The notes under the pieces: model-generated | The model's database searches: none | Seen by the model: only the letters and a program-made list of their open reading frames with translations | Told to the model about the DNA's origin: nothing | Shown here: in pieces, positions 42,727-53,371 of the stretch | Layout: each line of letters begins with the position of its first letter | Numbering within the stretch: the stretch's first letter is position 1 | NCBI GenBank assembly: GCA_022457155.1 | Contig: JAJGOT010000198.1 | Coordinates: 874,501-938,500, forward strand | DNA length: 64,000 bases | Direction: 5' to 3' | Source of the DNA: Cladopsammia gracilis | Lineage: Eukaryota > Cnidaria > Anthozoa > Scleractinia > Dendrophylliidae | Program-made: the position numbers and the translations under genes

Positions 42727-43908
42727 ATGGGGTCCGGGGGGGGGGGAGAGGGGGGGAGGGCCCCATTCTTTTAGTGGTGAAAAATCGACTTGAACTTTTA
42801 GCTTTTTTCGCATTTGTTACATATTGTCAGAAATATAACATTTGTAATAAGCAATGTATACTCCAGGAGAGACTCATATAGACTACAAAGTAGTCTCTTA
42901 TTTCATTCAGGGATTATTTGGCGGGATAGTCAAACAAGGGAAACATGCAAGCCAGTGTGCAAGAACATTGACTACATGGACCGATTTTCATAGACACTCA
43001 CATGTTTACTTCCCTTGACTACCCACAAATAGGAAATAAGAGATTACTTGCAATATAAGACCGAGTGAAAAGTAGCACTTTTAGAACGAGTTGAATTTTA
43101 ATAAAATAAAGGTGAGCAGTGACGTGACTGCTTTAAGTAAATTATTGAACATAGGAGGACTTAAATAATAAAAAAATTATGGTGTCTGAGTCACTTTCTT
43201 TGTACATGTCATACGTCCACTAAATCAATGTGGAGCCCGAGGGGTTTGCAGGAGGAACTGGCAACAAATATGGGGAATTTTAATTGTTTTGCCATTCCTT
43301 ATAACACCATCATACAAGAGTCTCACTCACTAATTCGACCACTATCAATTCAAAAGAAGGAATGGAATCGGTTAAATACTAGTTTTTATTTACAGTTAGC
43401 ATAAGGCCATCAATCAATACGGCCATGGAATCCGGGAAACTATTTCTGCTTCCTTGAGAATTTTAATTGACATATTTTTTGTAGTTGAATTACTTAGTTG
43501 GCAAGTTCTTTCGGTTCCATTTTAACTGTACATGCATGAAGATCCTTGCCGGGAAAGAAGAGGATGTATGCTGGTATTGAGTCATTTAATTGTTATCTAC
43601 CGGATAATATTATTTTATGTCATGTTTTATTTGCTTATTTTGTGTTGCAAATGAAAGGTGCAACCAAGACAAAGCCTATGATTTGACTGATTTTTCATCT
43701 TTCACCCCTCTAGCCCAAGATGCACCATAATTGAGGAGGCTGGTGTTTTCAGGCAGAATCAATTTCATAAATAAAGAAATCAAAAGTTCCTGAAATTCAC
43801 GACTGATTGGACAATAAATTCATTATTTTACACAAAAACAGCATAACATGATGTTGATGCACACAATTGATTATTTTGTTGTAGCAGCAACATATAATAG
43901 ACGACATT
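42727..43908. other. No gene seen
   Basis: Begins with a G-rich run (42735-42760), then AT-rich DNA without recognisable coding or repeat structure. Confidence 0.45.
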
Positions 43909-44045
43909 CGTATTCTCGGTATTGAACTGGAACTAACTTACAGTCGAGGCTCATGCCGGGGAATATCATTTAAAATATTTGCATGTGAAAAGATTCCCCC
44001 GCATGAGCCTCGACTGCACGTTAGTTCCAGTTCAATACCGTGAAT
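43909..44045. repeat. 137-bp foldback MITE
   Basis: TATTCTCGGTATTGAACTGG and CAGTCGAGGCTCATGC at the left are mirrored by GCATGAGCCTCGACTG and CCAGTTCAATACCGTGAATA at the right. Confidence 0.85.
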
Positions 44046-46620
44046 ATAAATATAGTATATTCCCTAAAATATTAAAAGCTCTTCACAAATGCCTGCAACC
44101 ATACACAATGGCGGACTTTCAGTGGTACAAGAACGGCAATTTTTTTTTTGTCTGGGCGCTTCTGAAACATCCTGTGTAAACATTTTAGAACAAGCTTATT
44201 AATTATTTTAAATGTTACACTGAGTCTGTTTGGTGGAGTCAGTTCCGCGGAGAAACGATTCTTCAGATTCAAGCCAGTATATATATAAACCCTTCCACGA
44301 ATTCACTAAATACAAACGAGAAAAATGTGGTTGTAAATTTAAGCAAAAGGTAAAAAAGCTTTAGCAAAAGCGTCGAGCGACGGGTAATGTCACCTTCAGC
44401 TCGTTGCAATTAACCTGCGATCAAGTGCTCTTGAGGGAGAGAGCGCCGGCGATCGCAGGTTACGTTGGATCGGAGCTTTCATCGCATATTCGGCCCTTTA
44501 TAGGCATAAAAAGCTATTCTATAAAGCATCAATAATGTGCATCTACCATAGCCATAGGTTAGAAGAAGCACAATAATTTTTCCAAGAAAGTGAAGAAATC
44601 TATCTCCAAACATCTGTGAATCATGGAGAGCAGAGATGTTGACCGGTCGGCGTCCAAAATAATATGCAAATAACGTCAAGATTAAATTTCTTCGAACATA
44701 CAGTGTGAAAGGTGTCCAACACTGCCTGAATTAAGTCGTTATTATATGTGTCGGCTTTTGTACAATTTAGTCTGCAGAATGTCTAGAAAGTGTTCAGGTC
44801 TTGTGTCATTGACCTTTTGTGGATTTGATCTCTTTCCAGTTGCCTGTGTATAAATGTTTGCATCTTTGAATTGAAATTGAAAAAAGTGGCTCTGTAAAAA
44901 GGAGAAACAAGCCTTAGGAGGTCTTTTAAAGTTTGCAGACTCGTAAATTTGTTTACTTTACCTAAGAAAAGGTGCTGGATTTAAATCAAGTTAAACACCG
45001 CAACGATAGGAGATGTTCACTCCAGTGTTCGCGTTTACGCACAAATCGTGCGTATATATGCATAAAACTTTCATGGGACGCGCAAACGCAGTGCCCGTCG
45101 CGTCCTTGGGATGCACGGAATTAAGTTTAACTCGAATGAAATAAAATAGCAGAAGAAAATATGAAAGAAAAAAAAATAAGTTACCAAATTGTACAAAAAA
45201 AAATACGAAGGATTCAACATGACGACCAAAATAGATCGATACCAGACTTCCTATCCTGTGAATCTGCTGTTCAGGAGTTACGATGTAAAAGCCTTCGGAT
45301 ATGACTTAATTCTAAATTAATAACTGCACAACTTATTTTTCCAGGCAGTCAATTTTATGAGGATGATTAAAAATTGTGCAGGACCCCTAAAATGTTAAAG
45401 CTGAGGGGCTCAGGCCACTTTTTTTGTAAAACCAAGTGCGAACGCTGTTTCACTCAGTTTGAGACAATTGAACAATGAGCCACCTCACATGAAACATTGC
45501 AACCTGTGTGAACCGATCTCCAAATAAATCCGCCTTGCAGAGATTTTATAGATTTAGTACAGTGTAACAAGAATATCTATTTTGACTAGCCACATAGTTT
45601 GAGTTCTAGAACTGGTGTACTTTTGGAAAAATTCTAGAGTTTTTGGCTGAAATGTTTTTTGTTGTAGTGTCCCAACAGAACACGTTTGTATTAACTATAT
45701 TTATTTCATTATGAAAACCCTGTTCAGGGTTCGCAGCCAATCAAATAGCGTTTTGTCCAGTCACAAATGTTACATAATGTAATAGGACACCTAACACGTG
45801 CAGTGTTAGACATGGACTTTGCCACATTGTACATGTTGTAATCTCTCTCGCTTGCTGGATCTCGCTCGCACAGCCTCGCTCGTTCGATTTCTGATACGAA
45901 CCAACTCGTGCGTAAATACCGTACCCCCGCACTGCCCATGAAGTAATCTATATGTTTAAACGCCCCAACCGAGATCAGTGGCAGTTGAAACGGCTAAAAG
46001 TTAAACAATTATCACCACAGTCTCTTAATTTAATACTATGGCAGCTAAAGAGATGAAGGGCATCAGAGTTGGTTCAAATTGAAATCTCTATTCAGCCAGT
46101 AGAAATTGTCTTTTATAAAATGAGATGCCTGAAATACAGTTTGCAGACTGTCCAACCTTTTAAGGTTAAAAAATCGGTATAAATTAGAATTGAGATGGAT
46201 GTGCCGAGCGCCGAAGGCGCGAGCCGCTGGGGGGGGTCTGGGGGCATGCCCTCGCAGAAAATTTTGAACTCTTGATGCTCTGAAACAACTCCATTTCTAG
46301 TGTTCTGAGACGACAATTTCTGTCAAAAATAATATATTTTCATAGTCACATTGGTTATCCATGTAGGATATTTTTTTCTGGTTTCGTTGCAATGCAGGAT
46401 TTTTTTTTTCTTAAATTTTTGTTTCGCAGGATTTTTGTTTTTGTTTTTGGACTCTCCCCACCTTCACATTTCTAATGGTGCATCCCTAATAAAGACCTCA
46501 ACGACGGCGGTTAGATCAAACATCGTTACGAGTTTCCTTTTCCACCCGCCACAAACAACAGAAAAGGAGACTCTGCCAGCAGGGAGTAAAATAACATTTG
46601 CATCGCAAAAACTACATAGA
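44046..46620. other. No gene seen
   Basis: Mostly AT-rich with no supported gene. An inverted pair AACCTGCGATC(A/G)/GATCGCAGGTTA flanks 44412-44463. A GCCGAGCGCCGAAGGCGCGAGCCGC segment near 46203-46230 looks like part of a dispersed repeat. Confidence 0.45.
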
Positions 46621-48060
46621 TTATAATAGAAGTTTAATACCTTGATTTCGTCTTCGTGGTTTACTTCTTGGTTTCACTTTCAGTTTGAATGGACTTCCCA
46701 TGATCTGGTTTCCATTAACTTTGATAGAAACGGTAAATTCTCCAGGAGTTGCTGGTCTGTAAGAGATTGAATAACGGCCATCTTTCAGGTCCGTCAGAAC
46801 AGTCTTCAAGTCCTTAATATGCTCTGACAATGATGTGATTTTGACATTCACATTATCTATCTCGCTGTAAGTTCTTTGGCCTGCTGAATTCTTTGTAATA
46901 ACTGTAAAACTGCAATCCGCTGCCTTTAGGCACTCTGTGAGACCCTTGCCTTCTGCGACTGACCGTGAAGGCTCAGTATCGGTTGTAACCAACTTTCCCG
47001 GTGCGTCTTTTAGAAAGGAAACACTTTGAACGTACTTGACCCCGGAGTAACCCAGTTTCGGAACATCTTTGAAAGGCACAGACAGTTCTTGAAGCCTCTG
47101 TTCAATCGTTGCTTTCACGTTTAAAACTTCCGGTAAATTCTTTCGAAGAAGAACTTCTTCACTAAATGCCAAGGTGTTGTCTATTTCCATCAGTTTGCTG
47201 TCTAGGCCGTTCATCTGGATGGCAAAGGCATCTTGGAACGCTTCTTTCTGCTCGACTAACCTTTCGGTCACGCTTGCTTCGTGCTGGCGAATTAATAAAA
47301 TACAGCGTTCAGCGACGCGCTTGACTTCTTTTGTCGCCTCTTCGATGCTACCGTTTACTTGCACTCTTCTTTTCTCCAGAGAACCTTTGTAGCTCCTCAA
47401 ACGAGAGCCGTTTTCCTCGACTTTGCGCATTTTGGTTTCAATTTGAGACTTGTTATTTTCAAGTCCTTGGTCAAGCGAGATTTTGTTGTGGTCTTGATGC
47501 TCCAATATGGCGCAGTTGAGACAAATGCACATTTGGCATATTTCGCAGTAAAACCTCATTTCATCCTTGTGTTTCTTGCAAAAGTTTGCCCTTCGAGCGT
47601 AATCTTGGACATCGCTTGACTCAAAGTTCCCGATTTCTTTAACATGATGACCCTTAAAAATTTTTCCTTTCCTATGGGCACTAATGCAATCATCACACAA
47701 GAAGCTATTGCAATCAGAACAATAAAACTTCAAAGACTTCTTTTCGTCGCAGATTCCACAGTGAGGCGAATCTTCTTGCCCTTGCCCACTGTAAGCCTCC
47801 ACGATTTCCACAAGCTGCTTGCAGAACAAGTTGGATGGCAGGCTTTGAATATTGTTAGGACACTCGGTGATCTGACGACATGTCGGACAACTCAACTCTC
47901 CTTCACGCTGCTGCCGTAACCAAGCTTCCATACAGGTCCTGCAGAAAGTGTGCAGACATTTCAGTATTTTGGGTTCGTTAATTTCACTAAACTGCTCCTG
48001 GCACACAGAACACTCCAAATGATTCTTAACATCATCAAAAAAGCTTTTACTCCGAGCCAT
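46621..48060 (-). CDS. TRIM-type RING E3 ubiquitin ligase with filamin domain (RBCC-filamin, no NHL)
   Basis: A complete single-exon frame of 479 residues. I take MARSKSFFDD (48060) as the start because the RING follows directly; an upstream in-frame ATG at 48090 would add ten residues. Residues 17-61 are a C3HC4 RING (CSVC, CLHTFC, RTC, CPTC). Two B-boxes follow (CGICDEKKSLKFYCSDCNSF at about 100-140 and CKKHKDEMRFYCEICQMCIC at about 155-195), then a coiled coil (about 200-320) and an Ig-like filamin repeat (about 375-470: DNVNVKITSL, GRYSISYRPATPGEFTVSIK, GSPFKLKV). It ends in a basic tail. The TRIM2/3/71 class has an NHL propeller after filamin; here a stop comes instead. Intronless TRIM paralogues are common in cnidarians, so it may be a retrocopy-derived family member. 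It lies between the PARP and DTX genes on their strand. Confidence 0.92.
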   Translation of the reverse strand: MARSKSFFDDVKNHLECSVCQEQFSEINEPKILKCLHTFCRTCMEAWLRQQREGELSCPTCRQITECPNNIQSLPSNLFCKQLVEIVEAYSGQGQEDSPHCGICDEKKSLKFYCSDCNSFLCDDCISAHRKGKIFKGHHVKEIGNFESSDVQDYARRANFCKKHKDEMRFYCEICQMCICLNCAILEHQDHNKISLDQGLENNKSQIETKMRKVEENGSRLRSYKGSLEKRRVQVNGSIEEATKEVKRVAERCILLIRQHEASVTERLVEQKEAFQDAFAIQMNGLDSKLMEIDNTLAFSEEVLLRKNLPEVLNVKATIEQRLQELSVPFKDVPKLGYSGVKYVQSVSFLKDAPGKLVTTDTEPSRSVAEGKGLTECLKAADCSFTVITKNSAGQRTYSEIDNVNVKITSLSEHIKDLKTVLTDLKDGRYSISYRPATPGEFTVSIKVNGNQIMGSPFKLKVKPRSKPRRRNQGIKLLL

Positions 48061-48240
48061 AACTGCCAAAAGAAGACAGTAATTTAACACGAAGAATGAT
48101 ATTTCCTAGAATTGACGGAAGTTGAAGGAGTGGTTCCCAGGTTCTTCTCGGTGTTACAAATAGCAACGGACCTCGGCCCGAGTAGCTTCAGGTCAAAATG
48201 GCGGGGCGGGCGTTCCACCGCCGTCAAACGTCCGAGGAGT
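48061..48240 (-). promoter_or_regulatory. Probable TRIM promoter region with YY1-like site
   Basis: GC-richer than its surroundings. GTCAAAATGGCGGGGCGG (48192-48209, plus strand) resembles the AAAATGGCGG motif bound by YY1 at transcription starts. Similar motifs occur at 50174, 55038 and 1976 (as GCCGCCATCTT). Assignment is by position. Confidence 0.3.
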
Positions 48241-48629
48241 TTTTCGCTTTATTTAGTGGAATTTTATTTAATTGGAAATATGGGCAAGGATGTATAAAAA
48301 TAATTCGTTGACGTTACTATCTTTTAATTTTTCTCAAAATGATGAGCTTTCTTCCGTTGAAAACTGACCAAAACTCTTTGCGCCTGATCGAAATCAATAT
48401 TGGCAAAAGGCGCCGACAATTCTGCAGTTCACAGTTTTTAAACGCTTAGAACTTCAACTTTCAAAACGTTTGGTAAATTGACAGTGTATTGGCAATATAT
48501 TAAACTTTAAACAGTGAAAATGACAACCTTAACTTTTAAGTACTTTGCTTAACTTTTGCAAATTTCTCTCGTTTGACCTCGGTTAAGGCGGGCGTAGGCA
48601 AGGCTGCCACAATACTCCATGTATTGTGG

Positions 48630-48966
48630 TTGTGCCTAAATCATACCGTCCAGAAGGACGTCGGACACCTTATTGAGACTTATATAACGTAATGTCGACA
48701 CTTAGAATTTTATTTTCAATAAATTTTTAAGTGTAAAAAAGAAAATCTAAAATCCCCACTCAGGATTGAACCTGTGACCTCAGCTAAGCTTAGACTTACA
48801 TAGCCTACCGTACTACAATACCACCTAGCTTCTCGGGTTGTTTAGTCCTAAATTTAACTATATAAACTGCTAACCCCAACCTCAACTGAAAGTTAACCAG
48901 TTACTCCGTTATATAAGTCTCAATAAGGTGTCCGACGTCCTTCTGAACGGTATGATTTGGGCTTGA
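48630..48966. mobile_element. 337-bp TIR element with tRNA-like core and 13-bp flanking duplication
   Basis: Inverted ends TTGTGCCTAAATCATACCG / CGGTATGATTTGGGCTTGA extend with GTCCGACGTCC..TAAGGTG to about 60 bp. CCATGTATTGTGG is found directly on both sides (48617-48629 and 48967-48979). A tRNA-like sequence fills the centre. No coding capacity. Confidence 0.85.
48752..48830 (-). ncRNA. tRNA-derived sequence within TIR element
   Basis: The minus strand has GCTAGGTGGTATTGTAGTAC-GGTAGG (A-box-like) and CACAGGTTCAATCCTGAG (B box in a perfect CAGG/CCTG T-stem), at tRNA spacing, then GGGGATTTT. Confidence 0.6.
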
Positions 48967-48979
48967 CCATGTATTGTGG

Positions 48980-50156
48980 AGTATCTTGTCGCGTGACACA
49001 TGAGGAAATAGCGTTTTCAGGGGTTCTATTCAGCGATTAGCAATCTCAAACCGTTGTTAAGACGAGCCGAAGACATTTCATCGTGTTTTACGACACAAAA
49101 TACCACAACATTTTTGGAGTATTTTGGCAACCTTGTCCAGGGGATTCAACGCTCATCTCCCCGCCGTTATGAAAGCGGAGAAGACCCTGGGAACGAGGTT
49201 GGGAACGTGGTAGGCCTGTGCAGCTCTAATAGCCAATCGTTTCTGAAGATTTATTTTGTCAGTGGATATTCGGATCAATATGCTTGCCAATATTACTTTT
49301 TTGAAGTTTAAGTCACGTTCCACATAACAACTACAGTAGTTTCATTGTTCTGCTGCATTGGCTCTTTCTCACATAGAATGTCTTTGATTTCAAGAATAAG
49401 GGAGGAGCTAATGGTTTATAATTATATTTCAGTATAAAAATAAAGAATATCCATTTGCGTCAGATAAATTTTAGAAAATGTTCGTGCCTAACCAATCAGA
49501 ATAGCAGAAGACAATAGCTAATAATTTTGCTGCTTTGATGAAGTTCCGCAAATACAATTTCTTCAAAAATTTGCATGTTTTGCGATTGGGTCTTAAATTA
49601 CATGAAACCTTTTTAAAAATCAAACAAAATGCACCTTGAAACCTAAAAACTTAAACCTAACTTTTCAGCGGTCTTTGAGTCTAGGCCAATGAGATCACTA
49701 GTTGTAACTATGAAAAAAGTTGACATTCCATCGTGCATTGCCGTCAGCACTTTCCTTTTTATGCGGATCATTACTTAACCAACCTACGGGTTTGCCTCGG
49801 CAAATGCACTAAACATTCATGTTCTACTCACTAATGAGTCCAAGTTAGGTCAAAACACCCATCAAACCCTTCACCAATCATATTCATTGTTTTTGTTATT
49901 CTTTATTTTTTTCAAAACCACTTGTAGAACGTTTTTAGAGTTGTAATAAAAGGCATTTATAGTGCTAGCCCCTAAAGAAGCTTTGTTTTGCAAAGCGAAA
50001 TAGTGGGCACTATTATATTCCACTTTTATTTTATTTTATTTGCTTCTGCTTTTGTATTTCTGCGGTAAGGATTAGTTTGTCGTTTCTTTTGTTTCAGTTC
50101 AAAACAGCTGTTCATGGCTGCCTGTCCATAAGGCATAAATTTAGCTGTACCCATGC
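48980..50156. other. No gene seen
   Basis: AT-rich DNA. A short frame at 49054-49311 has no recognisable domain. Confidence 0.45.
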
Positions 50157-50177
50157 GTATCGCGAAGGTAAATTTCA

Positions 50178-50238
50178 AAATGGCGGCTCGGAATCGCCTG
50201 CTGGATAATATTGATCAACTACTCCAAGAATCGAGGAG
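50178..50238 (+). CDS. Candidate first exon (MAARNRLLDNIDQLLQESR)
   Basis: After an AAAATGGCGG motif, the ATG at 50180 opens MAARNRLLDNIDQLLQESR and reaches a consensus donor, GAGGA|GTATGT. The next exon was not found. It may be the start of a plus-strand gene or a repeat-captured promoter-exon piece. Exact edges are by eye. Confidence 0.25.
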
Positions 50239-50251
50239 TATGTTCTCTTCT

Positions 50252-50322
50252 AGCCTGCGCGCAGCCATGTCCTATTTCCTTTGCGAGCGAGAAATCGGAG
50301 ACGGCTGCCCGCAGGCTAGGTC
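50252..50322. repeat. Short inverted-repeat element (CTAGCCTGCGCGCAGCC ends)
   Basis: TAGCCTGCGCGCAGCC and GGCTGCCCGCAGGCTA are inverted ends of a 70-bp element, related to 4798-4912. Confidence 0.65.
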
Positions 50323-51134
50323 TCTTCACGCTAGTTTCTATTTATTATAAGCTTTATTTCATTCAACAACAAGTTTTATTTCAAATTAAAGTTTAAGTTT
50401 TCAAATGTTTTGTCCGCAATTAGCAAGGGCTATTCGAGGCGGACACAGGAGAAAAAGAAAATTTTATAATATAACAGAACCTGCGTTTGTCTTATTCAGC
50501 AGAACGGAAATGCATTCTTGAGGACACCTGATGCACATACTTGCAGTCGACACACGCGCGAAACCTAGCGCAGCCTTCGTGAAACCCAAATAAGAAGGCC
50601 TGCTCGCAAGCTAACTTTTCCTTTTCCTAGTGGCCTGGCCTTCTATTTTCACAAGCTTTTACATTTGTTTTTTTTCTGTAATATTGTATTGCTGTGTTAA
50701 TAATAATAAAAATTAACAATGGCTTCAACTCGTGGAGGCAGGTCACTTGCAGAAAAATATCTTTATGTAAAAAGTGGGAAAGCTTCCTGGGTTAACATCT
50801 CTTTCGTTATTTTAGGCACCAAATACTCAAAGCCAGAATAATATATTGTTAAGTAACCTAAAAAATCAAAGGATAAAGTTCAATTAACCCTCAGACGTGG
50901 AGTGTTTATTGCCAGCGCGACCAGCGCGTGCCGTCTGCAGTAGCTAATTATTTGTACCGAGACTTATTGTGCCAAAGTTTGGAAGGAATCGGTTGCTGTG
51001 GCAACGAGATATGGTGTAATACGCAGCATACACCTTATTCCAACAGGGGGCTTTTTTGCATTAGCATGCGCAAACACCGCTGTCACGCGGGCTCACCACA
51101 GGGCCCCCATAGACTACCAGAACATTTCACAGCA

Positions 51135-51377
51135 ATGGCGGGTTCTTTAAACTTGTTAGTTATTCTCTCTGTTTTTTTAATATTCGTTTCTGAATGTAAA
51201 AGAGATTCGGTTAAGTGTTCAGTGTGCGAAAAAATCACTAACAGTAAAAGTTGCAGGCCAGTCGCTTCTTATGTTGCGGAATTGCCACCTGAAAGTTGTA
51301 ACCTACTTGACCTCGACGGTGCGCGGATTTGCGGTGCCTGTAGAATGGCCGTCAAAAGAAAATCTTCGTTTTCACAG
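51135..51377 (+). CDS. Cys-rich gene of unknown function, exon 1
   Basis: The ATG at 51135 gives a hydrophobic N-terminus (MAGSLNLLVILSVFLIFVSE) that could be a signal peptide or anchor, then a Cys-rich module: KCSVCEKITNSKSCRPV, PPESCNLLDLDGARICGACR. CxxC...C...CxxC spacing suggests a zinc-binding finger, which would be at odds with secretion, so the hydrophobic start may be fortuitous and an upstream start is possible. The exon ends in phase 0 at TCACAG|GTAGGT (51377). I do not recognise the family; it reads like the N-terminal module of a repetitive cnidarian gene. Confidence 0.5.
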
Positions 51378-51463
51378 GTAGGTATTATTACGATTGGTTG
51401 GATTTAAACACAAAGTGCTACCATTAAAGCAAAAAATATATATATTCAAAATTTTCATTTTAG

Positions 51464-51613
51464 CGAGTGGGAAAATACAGGCACCCTAAAATGGGAAGGC
51501 GCGCAAAGGACAAAGCACCAGTAGGAACCACGACGACCCAGCTCGCTAGAAAATCGGCAGCTACCCAAACGACAGCAGAAAACACCGCGATATCACTTGA
51601 CTCTGGACGGTAG
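51464..51613 (+). CDS. Cys-rich gene of unknown function, exon 2 (probably decayed)
   Basis: After TTCATTTTAG the frame continues in phase 0: RVGKYRHPKMGRRAKDKAPV, TTTTQLARKSAATQTTAEN, ending DSGR and TAG. Protein-like sequence continues past the stop in other frames: DVLRRNFKGTLWSSAFP, then PGLYEEVQEEMLQLSKRR (to about 51715). Two frameshifts thus separate pieces that look continuous, so the copy is likely a pseudogene. Confidence 0.45.
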   Translation, partial: RVGKYRHPKMGRRAKDKAPVGTTTTQLARKSAATQTTAENTAISLDSGR

Positions 51614-52559
51614 AAGAGACGTGCTTCGGCGAAATTTTAAGGGGACCTTGTGGTCGAGTGCTTTTCCCGCCTGGGCTTTATGAGGAAGTACAGGAGGAAA
51701 TGCTCCAGCTTTCCAAACGTAGGATATAAAATAATTTATTTAAGGCAAACGGAAAACCAACAAAAACGGCTCTTTCTTGGTGTTGCAAGGTGCATTAATA
51801 CATTTCAACCTAGAGTTCTTTGTTTTCAATAGTATTGTTTTACTGCATTTTCTTTGTTATTGTCTATTGTTTGATTGTCTTCGTGCTCTAGGTGCCTTGC
51901 AACACCAAGAAAGAGAAACAAAAACGTTTTTAGTACTTTTTATTGATCAGCCAAACAGACATATGGTTCAAGGCTCAATTTTATTTTCAATGTTTCATAA
52001 AACGACCCACATACAACAACAAACGTATAATAAAGGTGTAAGAAAGGAGGCAGACAGGAAGACAGACAGACAAAGTGAGGCAGTGAGATAGATCTACAGA
52101 AAGAGGCAGGCAGGCAAAGAAAGACCTATAGAAAGAGTGGGAAGACAAATAGACAGAATATATTTTGGTAATCCAATTAATTCTGTTGTTCTTTTCTTTC
52201 AGGGTGTGACATTTCAAAGGAGTTACAATGCATAAAAAAATAATACTCTCTTCCAAGAATTCACTAGTTCAGGAAAATCACCAATATATGATCCAGAGGA
52301 ATTTCAAAAGTTGTGCACTAAGGCAGGAGCCAAAACAATCTTTAGTACTATTCTTTCGGCAAGTGACAAGTGAAAGGCATTCTGAACAACGAGTGGAATC
52401 CAACAAAAAAGAACAGTTGCTATAATTTACAAGCTATGCTATGGTTTGAGCCAAGTATGCAACTGGATGCAAACGGACCATAACATATTTTTCAAACAGT
52501 CAAAAATAAATAATGAGGGATTGCAAACAGAGCATCTCATGGGAGCCTCCTGTAGCAAA

Positions 52560-53371
52560 AGTAAATCAAAATTAATGATGAGATGGCAAAAACAGCATCT
52601 ACAAAAATCAATGAAATAGTGACAGAGGCCATTGCACAGAGGTGGCAGTTGGTGCTAGTCATCAATGACTACACTACAATTCACTCCATGACCACTTACA
52701 GAACAACTGAGCAATGCTAAATCTATGTGTACAAAATCTATGTGTATGAGACTTTGTCCAAGTTCAGTAATCCAGCTCATGCAAATGGTTCTTCCATACT
52801 TCCACAGCCTCCTCATGGTCATTGCTATGCCACAGCCTCAACCTCCATTCCTGAAACACAAAGTATAGTAAATCAGCCAAAAATACTTTCAATAATTCCC
52901 TGTATTGGCCCCTTACATGTGTCATTAAATGGCAGAGAAACTGTTTCAATGAAAGAGGGAAATTTGCTTTACAATACATTGAACATGCCACTGAGTCAAC
53001 CAAAATTAAATGTCCAGGAAGCACTTCAAACAAGAACTGACAATTATAACCTTAAAATAGTTGAGGACATAGGGATCTTTTGTAAAGCATCTCTCACAGG
53101 CAAACTGAATGAAATTTGCTCCATTGCTGAGGATTGTTGTACAATCCTTATTGCTCCACCAGACAAGTCAATGCTTCTCTGCTGTTGTAAAGCTGAACAG
53201 TCAATTGCACTATTTGAAAGTCATCCTCATGGACAACATGGAGGGATAGAAGCACTTGCCAAATATAAGCACCTTGACAAATTTGTGTCGTATCTGTCAC
53301 TTATGTGTGTGCGTGACTGGGGACATGATATTGATGGTGCTAACTTATTTGTAATGGGAGCTAAGGAGTAA
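52560..53371 (+). pseudogene. Downstream part of the same decayed gene or of a repeat-encoded protein
   Basis: The plus strand carries RWQLVLVINDYTTIHSMTTY (52650) with a stop, then a 214-codon frame to 53371. Its tail (TILIAPPDKSMLLCCCKAEQ, ALFESHPHGQHGGIEALAKY, LDKFVSYL) resembles the DSHxHG...G...L..FV.YI pattern of protease-like domains found in large mobile-element proteins. Just upstream, in another frame, MQTDHNIFFKQSKINNEGLQ (about 52460-52520) also looks coding. The link to the exons at 51135-51613 is by strand and position only. Function unknown. Confidence 0.4.
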
